Assembly (NCBI RefSeq): GCF_902459465.1
Contig: NC_047067.1
Location: 14,148,840-14,212,839 of the forward strand
Reading direction: 5' to 3'
DNA: 64,000 nucleotides
From: Asterias rubens
Taxonomy: Eukaryota; Echinodermata; Asteroidea; Forcipulatida; Asteriidae
Position 1 is the stretch's first letter; every line of letters starts with the position of its first letter. Shown here piece by piece: positions 34,706 through 45,100 of the stretch. The notes beneath the pieces are model-generated. The model was given only the letters and a program-made list of their open reading frames with translations, did no database searches and was not told the origin of the DNA. A program made the translations under genes and the position numbers.

Positions 34706-35005
34706 TCAGTTACACTGCCTGGTTAAGAACTTCAAACCATGTGTCATGCGTTGCCTAAAAGTGGAGCCGCGGCCCGGTTGAAGCGTGGTTTCGAAAACGG
34801 CATAAAACCTAAATAAATCGGTCCTTAAGTTGAAATGTCGCCCTCTATCTTTCATCAACAGAGCTAGCTAGCGGCACGTACGTAGGTCGAGTTGTCTCGT
34901 ATACTTTATGTTCGATCGCACGACCAACACTACTAGACTCCCTGCACGGAACATAGGAGACGACCGGTGGTATTGGCCTGGAGCTCATATCTTTGACACA
35001 AAACT

Positions 35006-35124
35006 ATGGGGAAATTACCGTATGAAATTCCTGACTGGAATAAATGGAAGGTAGAGGATGTTCCCGAGCTCAAACAAGTTCAGGATAGGCTTGCAAGGAA
35101 GGGTTTGAGAGACCCCTGGCTGAG
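35006..35124 (+). CDS. NDUFB3: NDUFB3 exon 1
   Basis: Residues 1-39 plus two bases, starting MGKLPYEIPDWNKW and ending in GLRDPWL. The donor is GTAAGA. Confidence 0.94.
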
Positions 35125-36219
35125 GTAAGACTTGTTCATATTTATTGAGTTGAGTTGAGTTTTATTTAAAAGTCTGATGATGATGGCGGCCAATCATCAA
35201 ATCATCATGACATCAGACCATCATACTAACTGACTGTACAGTTCAACTTTAAGTTGTAGAGAGTCAATTTACATTAGTCAAAACAATTTTTCAGCAGATT
35301 GGAAATAATTTAAATCAAACATAGAACTCTTCCTGTAAAGAAAGTTCAGGGTTTACTTGGCCAGCTTACTTAGATTTAGAATCGAACTTGGTTTTTATAT
35401 TTTCTATGATTAATATTATTAATTAAACATTTTTATATATAATAAGCATAACATGTTGTCTTCGTCATTCAGTTGTTTTGTCTATAGTATAGTAGTGCAA
35501 CCTTTTTACAATTTGTAGCTTTAAAATTCATAATAATATCTTAAGAAATTTCAAAAATGTTCACTTTTACGCCCCCTCTTCTTGTACAAAGGCTAAAAAA
35601 GCTGAAGAAGAAGAACACCAAACGAATGCATTTGTTTTTAAAATTTAACAGTTAGTTCATAAAGCAAGTACCTTGCTCTATATATAATTAGTTAGAGTAG
35701 ACATGGCCATCCACTGGGATGTACATGTATATACAGTTCCCATTTATAATATAATATATTATTATTAGAGGTCAAAATCATTTAAAAGGAGTACAGCATG
35801 CCGGTTATTAATATTATTACTACTAAAGTACTATGTTAGGTCTACTGTGTTACGTTATTTAATTTGACAATTTTTATTTTTCAAAGCAATACTCACCCCT
35901 TCCCCACCACACAAACACTGCTACTGCTCACCAGTTTAATTAAGATTGATTCGCAAACAACATCAATCTTATTTGATAGTTCTTTGTGAAATCGGTCCCA
36001 ATCGCCGCTAGATTTTGGGAGTTTGATGATGTTTCTTATCTTTTCATTATATCTAGGAACGAAGTATGGCGCTATCAACATTACATGCGCGGTGCATCAT
36101 GGACACAGTTGCTGTTCAGAGGGCTAGGATGGGGTACAGCTGCATTTGTTGTTGCCGTGGGTGCGGAGAAGCTACTATGGAAAGAAGACGACCATGGCCA
36201 CGGTAGTGAACATCATTGA
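35006..36219 (+). CDS. NDUFB3: NADH dehydrogenase 1 beta subcomplex subunit 3 (B12), two exons
   Basis: This is an accessory subunit of mitochondrial complex I, placed in the distal membrane arm in the inner mitochondrial membrane. Exons 35006-35124 and 36057-36219 join in phase (AG+G, an arginine codon) to 93 residues; the human protein has 98. The N-terminal part has PDWNKWKVED and the family signature RKGLRDPWLRNEVWRY across the splice junction. One hydrophobic segment follows at about residues 64-80 (WGTAAFVVAVGAE), then a charged, histidine-rich tail DDHGHGSEHH. In vertebrates the histidine-rich stretch is at the N-terminus, so its placement at the C-terminus here differs. The intron is 932 bases with a TTTTCATTATATCTAG acceptor. 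The ATG at 35006 gives the family-like start; no upstream in-frame alternative is needed. It is head-to-head with KPNB1 and converges on the collagen gene. Confidence 0.95.
36057..36219 (+). CDS. NDUFB3: NDUFB3 exon 2 (stop codon)
   Basis: Residues 40-93, from NEVWRYQHYMRGASW through the membrane segment to SEHH and the TGA at 36217-36219. Confidence 0.95.
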
Positions 36220-36566
36220 GAGATCCCATTACTTCCAAGATAGATGGGGGCCTACATGTACATTGATTGAGCAAGCCCACTCGTCTTAAAAGACTAATTC
36301 AGTCATCGAGACGGTGCAAGAGGTGACGCTCAGCAAGTTTACACGTCTCTGAGAGAGCGGAGCAAATGACTGAATTAGACCTTTGGGATACAGACAATTC
36401 TTGTGTGTGGAATTCAACAGAGTGATATGATCTAATACCGAGTTGCCGTAACAGATTTAGCAGACAGACAAATTTTTATGCCTACTTTTTTTCTGCATGA
36501 GGGCACTTTTAGTAGCGAATTTCCTTACCCGTCACAATTACTTGTACCTTATTTTGACTGCCTAAT

Positions 36567-36576
36567 AATAAATAAA
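36567..36576 (+). terminator. NDUFB3 polyadenylation signal candidate
   Basis: Two overlapping AATAAA hexamers about 350 bases past the NDUFB3 stop. A further AATAAA lies near 36698. Which is used cannot be told from sequence. Confidence 0.45.
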
Positions 36577-37157
36577 TACCAAACCAAACAGGTTTGTTAA
36601 TTGTAAAAATTGGTCCACAGATCTGCCCTCATGCAGTTAAACATACTGTGAATTGAAAAATGGACTTTAAAAAGAAAGAAAAAAACACACATTTCCCAAT
36701 AAATACAATAGTCTAATGAACCATTAATCCCATAAATACTTCAACTGGATGCTCTTCTCATGCCTGCATTGAGCAAATTGTCAAGAATGGTCCGCAGTTA
36801 CTAACTCCAGCAGAACCAGTAATCATTTACCAAGGTTTTGGGGAAAGTTGGCAAATTGGCAAATCACTACCTCAAAACTCCAACATGTCAGTGTCAGCCC
36901 CAATGGGCCCTTGCGAATGGCAAATCATTTTAAAATAATAAAAAATAAGCGTAAATAATAAGCACAGACGTATTATCTTTGTTCTGTTTTACACATGAAC
37001 CTTTTGAATTGTGACGTTATTCGATCTGTGCACAGCATATAAAACAACAAAAAAATTAGTAGTAAAAAAACAGTTGCATAGCTCTTACCCAGCAATTGTT
37101 CCTGTGTGAATAGTAATGATCTAATTGACCTAGAAAATGACAGAACTGTATGCTTCG

Positions 37158-37300
37158 TTTTTGAAAGAGCAAGGGCACCAAGGCATGTTCTGCTTGGTAA
37201 AGGGCAACCTATATGAGGAAATTGTAAATTTCTACCTGAGCATTTCAAGGGCACCAAGGCAATGGCCAAGGGGCATGAAGGCAATCTTCTTCGTTACCTC
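37158..37300 (+). repeat. Dispersed repeat, inverse copy at 30010-30135
   Basis: ggtaaagggcaacctatatg aggaaat and ggcaccaaggcaatg are shared with the inverse strand of 30010-30135. Both copies give open frames with a similar peptide (KG.LY.EIVN), probably by descent from one repeat. Confidence 0.45.
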
Positions 37301-37593
37301 TGTGAAAAATCAGGCGTGAAGTGATAACAATGGTGCATGTAATCTTTGTTCCCGATATGATCGACCTTGTTCATTCCAGGGCTTTTGTGGCAGGCAAGAA
37401 ACTACAACTAGTGAGATGGAAAATTATAATAATTTTCCTCCCAAATTCACGAGTTATCAAAGTAACAGCTGAACATGGTTTTTAGATGTGACCCCTTTCT
37501 TCATGTCAAAAACTTGTAAAAATCAAACGATGAAATTTCCATTCTTCTTATAAGCCGTGTACAAATCGGTCCTGAAAAAAGTCTAGCCGTCGA

Positions 37594-37732
37594 TTTCACC
37601 AAACTCTTCCTAATCTTAGGACTTGGGCCGAGTCCCATACCTTGCACTGTAACATGCAAACCCTAAGACTAATTCCCAAGACTCGTCCTAACTCGGGTTA
37701 GGATTAATCCTAGCGTTTGTAAAATCGGCTGC
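37594..37732. mobile_element. TTTCACAAAG palindromic element
   Basis: cgatttcaccaaactcttcc and ggattaatcctagcgtttgt aaaatcg ends. Confidence 0.55.
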
Positions 37733-38454
37733 AGGCTCTGTGGCTTTTTAATAAAAACGATTTGCGAGGTCTATTGAATATTACTTTGAGAAGTACATGT
37801 ACACCATCATTTGTACTTAACTTACTGTTTATCAAGAATGGCATTCAGTTGTATCAGGCAAAAGGTCGGTGCATGTTTCATACAAATTATTCACTTTAAG
37901 AGTTAAAATTAAAACCAGTAAAAAATTAAAAGTGTTCAGTTTTGAATAAATTTATTTAATGAAAAATTTTTTGCTCGGCAAGTCTTTTATTTTGCATTTT
38001 TTCTGAAATCAACTTCCTTTGGGAAAAACAATCTGATTTTCTTGATGGAATTAAATTTCATGACAGACATCATGATCATCGATCTCATAGCGTGGTCGAG
38101 CGGTCTAGTTTACCGGAGTGTGGTTTGAATCCCGTTCTTGACAATTCTGCCCTTAACCACAATTGCTTCGTGAAATTTTTGGATAGTAGTGCCCTCTGCT
38201 CTACCAGACCCTCCCCTAGTGGATGATACCCATGCCTTCATCTTTATGGACCATCAGGAAAAGCAAAACAGACTGTGGACTTTGTGTCTTGAACAACTTT
38301 TTTGTTTTTGTTTAATTTTTTATGCAAGTCTTCAGACACACGAGGCCTGAGGCCACTTCAAGGTGTGTGCTACAATTTGTTTTGCAAGGGGCCATTGCCA
38401 CCTACTCCTGAGGCTGAAACAGGGTTAATTCCTTAACTCTACAATCCATATGTA

Positions 38455-38640
38455 TGTAGGCTTGGTTATCATCCATCAGAAGCCTGGCTGAGCAGAAAGC
38501 ACTACCTCCCCAACTTTACGCTGCAATCATGGTGAAGTGTCTTGCTTGAAGTGTCACGACCAGGACTCGAACCCCCACTCTGCTGATCAAACACCAGAGC
38601 TTGAATCCGGTGCTCTTAACAGCTACGCCATGACACTTGT
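38455..38640 (-). mobile_element. tRNA-Leu-like SINE
   Basis: ggttatcatccatcagaagc (body) to the tRNA-like head at 38545-38635; the same subtype as 62090-62390 and 19320-19445. Confidence 0.65.
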
Positions 38641-38920
38641 ACCATACTATAACAAACTACAGATACTGGTAGAATCCTAAAAATAAAACTCCTTGCGCTT
38701 TGTAGTCTTAATAAGATGGTTTATTACAATGTCTTCACTTTTGACCGAAGCTGCTTTGTAAATGTAGGAATTAAACACAACGAAGCTGGCTACATAAGTT
38801 GGAGAAATTTACATGTACATGTAAATCATTACAAATTACCAGGGAAAAATAAATAACTATTGGTTCAAATGTCTCTCTCACTTTAAGATGTGAAACTAGC
38901 TTCTCAAAACTGTGTGTCGT

Positions 38921-39300
38921 TTAAAGCCATTATACACTTTCGGTAAACAGTATTGTCCAAGTCCCACACTTCGTGTATCACAGCTTATATATAAAACAAC
39001 AAACCTGTGAAAATTTTGGTTCAATCGGTCATCGGAGTCGGGAGAAAATAGCGGGAAAACCCACTCTTGTTTCCGGGCGTTTCGCCGTGTCATGACATGT
39101 GTTTAAAATAAATCCGTACTGTAATTCTCGCTAACGAGAATTTATATTGTTTTACAGTTTTCTCAAAAAGTAAAGCATTTCATGGACTAATATTTCAAGA
39201 GAAGTCTTTCACCATTACCTTCTGTAAACCCTGTAAATTATTTGTAAATCTGTGAACTTTTTTTTTTTTTTTCTGTACCGAAAGTGTATAATGGCTTTAA
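38921..39300. mobile_element. TTAA-flanked element with 25-bp perfect inverted ends
   Basis: TTAAAGCCATTATACACTTT plus CGGTA at the left is exactly inverted at 39276-39300. Interior aaacctgtgaaaatt and tcatgacatgtg. A diverged partial copy is at 55820-56095. TTAA at both ends fits piggyBac/Kolobok-type insertion. Confidence 0.75.
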
Positions 39301-40387
39301 AGACTAGGCTAATGGGGGTATTCTAGATCATTGAGTCATACATGAAATTAGTTTTTACTGTTCATTTTTATTCTATTACAAAATAAAATAACAAAATGCA
39401 ACCACTTCGCTTTACAATCTTAAGCTATCCTAATCACAACAAATAAGATTTTAACAATTACCCAATAAAAATTATTCATAAAATTAGCACCAAGTGTTGT
39501 GGGTAAAATTTAAGCAGAATATAAACAGCTGTGTCTAAAAGTTTTACAAATATGACTTTACAAAGATAGTTTTTAAAAAGCATTTAAATAACACTATCAA
39601 ATCCACAAAATGTTAGAATAAAATAGAATTTCGGCTACGATCTAAAAAGAGAACTGTGTATTAATACGTTATGTTATATCGATATACAGAAAAGGCATTG
39701 ATTTGTAATCCAAAAATAGTCTGTATGAGTATTGGCATTGTAGTATAAACACTGCTGATAAATATTGAAATTACCTCTAAAAGGCACATGATAGATTTTT
39801 TTAAAATGATCTAATATTTTTGTTTGTTACATTTAAGTGTCAAAAGAAAAGACAATTACATACCAGGCAAGCCTTCAATAGTCAAAACTGTTTTAATTAA
39901 GTAGCTATGTTGTTATTTTTTACTGCAAAAGTGGCGTTCATTTTGTGTGCAAGAGTTTTCATCCTAAAAATGGCTGTTCGATACCCTGGAAACCATACCA
40001 GGATGACTTGGAAGTAATGAAAGCAAATTCAACAACACTCACAAATTGTTTGTCTACCAAGCTATTTACCACAGTTCTGACCACAGGCACCCCCAACACA
40101 AATTTCCTTCGCTTGGTCCTAGTGCCACATTCATCAAAACTACAACGTCTTGATAGGAAAAGGTTTTGAAGTAACGTCTCATTCGGAAGCTGCATGTTTA
40201 ATTCTGGCACTTAGGCTAAAATAAATAACAATGCAAATGAAGATTTGTTTATTTAAAACTGGTTGACAGCGAGGAAAAGCGTGAGGTAGAAATGAAACTA
40301 AGACTTCTGTGATAAAAAGGTTAAAAGCAATTGAGATATTCAGACGCAAAATTCATATCTACATATTTAAACAAATAAATGGTTGTC

Positions 40388-40655
40388 TTCAAGGCACTGG
40401 ACTCTTGTTAAAAAAAACTTACTTGGTAACGTGCAATTGACAGTATAACACATTGTGAAAACTTAAAGTTGCATCTGAAAGCACACAGATTTGTGCAACA
40501 AGGGTGGTTTTCTGTTGTCATTATTCTCTTGCAGCTTCGATGACCATTGAGTCCAAATTTTCACAGATTTGTTGTTATTTTACACATTATGTGAGGATAC
40601 ACCAAGTGAGAATACTGGTCTTTGACAATTACCAAAGGTGTCCAGTGCCTTTTAT
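40388..40655. mobile_element. TTAA-family element, short
   Basis: aaggcactggactc at the left, aaaggtgtccagtgcctttt at the right, centre gcatctgaaagcacacag. Confidence 0.6.
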
Positions 40656-41479
40656 ATGGACACTGGGGCCGTTACACTAAATACAAGAAAGTCCATAAAT
40701 ATTAGCTAAGAACCCTATACAAAGGGTGAAACTGGAAGTCTATGGCATGATTGGTCTCCAGTTTTTCCAACGGCAATGTCGAATAAAAAGCAAGAAAATA
40801 TAAGTGCATAATTTTTTTTTTTACATTCACAACTATGTAAAGAATTGTTAATTAAAAACCTCAACATGAACTGCAGCCACTTAAATGTACGTGAGAAAAA
40901 AATACAATACGTTATTTGATACCTTGGCAATTTGTAGCACCCGATATAATTGCATAGATATTTCTACAGTTAAAAAATACATGGTATAATGTCTGCTGCA
41001 TATGTTATAGTGAGAACAAATAGTGTACTTTCATTGACTCCTTGCATGACGCGGAACTCACCTACTAAAGGCCGTGTCCTGAACGGCAACTTCGGCTACA
41101 GCTACAGCTAGATCAGCACGTCTGCCAGTATTGAAGAACAGGCAGACACGTGCAATCTAGCAGTAGGATTTTGGGAGTTGAATCCTTTGTGTATGTTTTG
41201 ACTCCTAAAATAGCTGACAGGATAGGCATGTGTGTGGGTACACAGCAGTCTAAAAGTTTAAGCACAATGAGCCTGAGGTCCCAATTATGAAGGTCCCTTA
41301 TAAAGCAGACAACAGTGCCAAATAATTGTCTGCTCTGCAAAAACAAGCAGGATGGGACATGTGACAGGATAGTGTCTGGTAAGCAAAATTGCTTTGTGCT
41401 TAGCAAAATTGCTTTGTGCTTAAGCAGCTCTATGAAATTGGGCCCAGGTGTGATTAGTCGAGCCAAGGACTAAGTTTCC

Positions 41480-41626
41480 TGGGGTCCATTTCACAAAGAG
41501 TTAGAACTAGTCCCATAAACTTAGGACTAGTCCTAGGAGATATTAATAACTTACAGCGAGTCCTAAGTAAATCGTCCTAACTCGAGATAAATATATAGTC
41601 TTAACACTTTGTGAAATCAACCCCTG
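41480..41626. mobile_element. TTTCACAAAG palindromic element, best-preserved copy
   Basis: Ends GGGGTCCATTTCACAAAG and CTTTGTGAAATCAACCCC; internal taggactagtccta. Confidence 0.7.
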
Positions 41627-41969
41627 AACTTGCAAAGCAGAAGACGTTCCTTAAAAAGTTTGATTTCACAAGTGCAAATAACACAGGGTACCGGTCCCTA
41701 CAGCTTAATATCATATCACATTAAAGGTGGTAACATGTTTACACTAAGCAGACATGTTTATGCTTAGCATTTTTCTTCTAGATGTATCGTGTGAGGCGCT
41801 GTTCCCTGAATGTCGATGTTATCTAAATAAAAAGACATGCTTAAATTTACTCACGTCTGAAAGACAATGCACCAAAGCTCTATCTGTTATTTTTAAATGC
41901 CGTACAACACTAACTAAAAAATGGACCAACAAAAATAATCATTACAAAAAAAAGGCTCTCACATCAGTG

Positions 41970-42171
41970 CTACTTTTGAGGTGATATCTGCACACATAGT
42001 ACGGCTAGCGCTTCACTGCATAGTTGGAGCTCCTGGCCGAGGAGTTTATGCTTGACCAATGGACTGGCTTGACCGCTGGCTTCGTGATCCCGAGTACGCC
42101 ATTCTTCACAATAGCTGTCCGTCATGCGAGCCCCGTTGGAATAGGAACCGTGCCATACGTACTTCATATTC
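41970..42171 (-). CDS. Multiplexin endostatin last exon (stop codon)
   Basis: [58 protein letters not shown] then ISPQK and stop. It holds three of the four endostatin cysteines and the typical TGQAS-like GQASPL motif. Confidence 0.96.
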
Positions 42172-45100
42172 CTGAAATTTGAAGAGGAAAAAGCACTTTA
42201 ACGACAGGTCAACGTTTGGTAATCACTCTTAAAATTAATGCCAACAAAAAGTACAATGTAGTTATGGAAGTTTTTATCACCCAAAATTAATTTGAGTCTG
42301 AGAATTGCTCCCGACAGTAAAATCTCTCAGAGAGTGTATTCTAATTATTTAAAATTATTTCTGCGTTGACACAATCGCTCTGATTTTTATTGAAGAAAAA
42401 AAACGTGACCACCTTTTGAAATGAAATTTTGACACTATATTTTTTACTGCAAAAACCTATATTTATATATAATTAAAACCATCAAAAGGTAAAAAAAGGG
42501 TATACTTTCCCTTCAACTTTAATGAGTGTTTACGGATGAACATTTGTCATAATTAATTCCTTAAAGGGCCATTCATAAAAATCAATGTTAAAAAATTTCG
42601 ATATTTTTTCGAAATTGTGGGTTAGTGGGTCAAAAGAAAAAACTGAAAATCAAAATTCATTTTTTTTTTTGCATGATAAAATAAAGAAGGCTGCTCGATC
42701 TGCTCGATGTTGGAGTCCTGTGACCTGATAAATCTGCATCATTTGAGGCATTACTTTGTTCTTTAGTTTATAAAGTATATTGTGAAGTAAATCAATATTT
42801 AAAAATCAAAATTTGGGGTGGGTGGGTTTCTCAAAGCAATTTCGAAAAGAAAACCGACCTTTTTTACTATTATTGACTATTATGAATTGCCCCTAAGTAC
42901 ATGTTACTTTTCTCCAGTCAGTTATAACAGGGTGTAAATCAATTAAGTTTACAATTTAAAACTATGATTTTTTTCTCACCATTCTCTATCTGTCATCACA
43001 TCTTTGCCATCAAAAGAGAAGATGTGCTTATCGTTGTCAAAAGGCGCTTCTGTGCCATTGAAGATCTCTTCCCATGAATTAAACATTATTTCACCCTGAG
43101 ATAATAAATATTTAAAAACAAAAATTAAAAAAAGGTTCAGCTTGCTTAAAGACACTGGACACTATTGGTAAGTGTCAAAGACTAATCTTCTCACTTAGTG
43201 TATCTCAAGATATGCATAAAATAACAAACCTGTGAAAGTTTTAGTGCTTGAAATCGGTCATCGAAGTTGCGAGATAATAATGAAAGAAAAAACACCCTTG
43301 CCACAGGAAGTTGTGTGCTTTCAGATGCTTGATTTCGAGACCTCAAATTCGTGGAAAATTGCTTTTATACTATCAACCTCTCCCCATTACTCGTTATGAA
43401 GTAGGCTTTTATGCATATATCACAGATTTTACAAAGGTCAAAATGATGAAAACAGATAACATTAAAGCCAATTGTTTTAGAAAAGCAAAGAAAATGTAAA
43501 AACAAAACGGGTGTTAAAAAAAGTACAGGTGTGGATTTCACGATTTAGGACAAGTTGCTCGTCCTAATTCAGTACTAACATACGTTTTTTATGTCTCCTA
43601 AGTGAGGACTACTCCTAAATCTTTGTGAAATCGAACCCAGATCCATTTTCCTCATAAGATATTTTGGATGTAAACAAATTTTGCTCTGGAAGGGTATCAA
43701 ATGCAATGGCAGTTTACAAGTCTGAAAAAAATCACATCCATGGTAAGAAGGAAAAGGTTCAAAAGGGTCTCACCTTAGCATTGGCTACTGGTAGGTGATG
43801 ATATTCTTTATTGACGACCGATTTGACATCTTGTATTCTAGATGACAAGAAGGCTCTGTAGGTGCCTCTCAGCTGCTGCTGCTGGGCTTGTTGATAACAG
43901 TGGTAGTCAGCGCCATTCAAACCACCGAGGCTTCCACGACTGTGTTCACTACCAGTCATTGGATTATTGAGTGCATACATGTATAACTGGGGGGGGGGGG
44001 GGGGAAACAGAATAACGATGTTACGTTTTATGCAAGTATAAATGATGTACAGTATAACAGCTTGAAATACTTTTTGAAGAGTAGGGGTTTAATAGATGTT
44101 AAATTTGCATCAGGAATTAAGAATATTAAATTTGTGACATATGAAAATAGTTCTTCTTGAACAAATAACTTACAATCAACTTATTGAGCTTATCCCAAAA
44201 AGTCTAGAAGAGCTTGACTCACTTATCTCACAGATTAGAGTAGCGTCGTCCACAGATTAGATTTGTAAAAGTTAAAGGCACTGGACACTATTGGCAATTA
44301 CTCAAAAGAGTTGTTAGCATAAAAACTTACTTAGTAACGGGCAAGGGAGAGCTGTTGATAGTATAAAACATTGTGAGAAACTGCTCCCTCTGAAGTAAGT
44401 AGTTTTTGAGAAAGAGGTAATTTCTCACTCAAATAATAAAAGACTTCAGGTCTGAAGCCTTTTATTATGCATCTGAACACACACAAAGTTGTGCAAGTTT
44501 TGATGAAACTTCCTTGAAACTTTGATGACCAAGTGAGCTCAAATTTTCACAGTTTTGTTATTTTATGAATAGCTTTGGATACACCAAGTGAGAACGGGTC
44601 TTTGACAATTACAAAAGATGTCCAGTGCCTTTAAACAACCTTGGGGTTTGGTCAGTGTTATTTCAATTCAAACACAGATAACCATCGTGACTGAAATCCT
44701 AAGGCTTACCATTGGATCATCACCGAGGGCGATATCAGGTCCAGGAAGGGAGGGTTTTGTTGGTGGTAGAGTAATCAGTCTTTCCGTCTGAAAATAAAGT
44801 CAGCCATGTTGATGTTCAAACATTTACACTGGTTTTACATTTTGAGAATTCTTTGGCTCTTTAAAAGGCTTTGTTTTGGCTTCTCTCTTCACAATTAGTT
44901 GCTAAGGACAAATGTAGAAACCATCAAATTAATATTTATAAAAATAAAGTCAGCCATGATAATGTTAAAACATTTATCCTGATTTTACATTTTGAGAATT
45001 GTTTTGTTTTTTTAAAAGTTACTTTTTAGTTTCTCTCTTCCCAGTTAATATTGTTTTGTTTTGTTTTTTTAAAAGTTACTTTTTAGTTTCTCTCTTCCCA

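Larger units (their letters stand above)
33375..35005. promoter_or_regulatory. Divergent KPNB1/NDUFB3 upstream region
   Basis: About 1.6 kb lie between the two start codons, which point away from each other. It should contain both 5' UTRs and both promoters. It holds few of the repeat families seen elsewhere and its right third (about 34650-34990) is rich in CpG. No clear TATA box was found for either gene. Confidence 0.5.
39303..41969 (-). other. Probable multiplexin 3' UTR side, ill-defined
   Basis: No coding exon follows the endostatin stop. The stretch contains AATAAA on the minus strand near 40247-40254 and near 39366-39371, so a long 3' UTR is possible. It also holds a TTAA-type repeat (40388-40655), a GGGCCC-type element end (about 41330-41447) and a TTTCACAAAG element (41480-41626). 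Confidence 0.35.

Noticed and set aside
39959..40210. 83-codon minus-strand frame downstream of the multiplexin stop
   Set aside because: No family resemblance, in a probable 3' UTR, no splice context.
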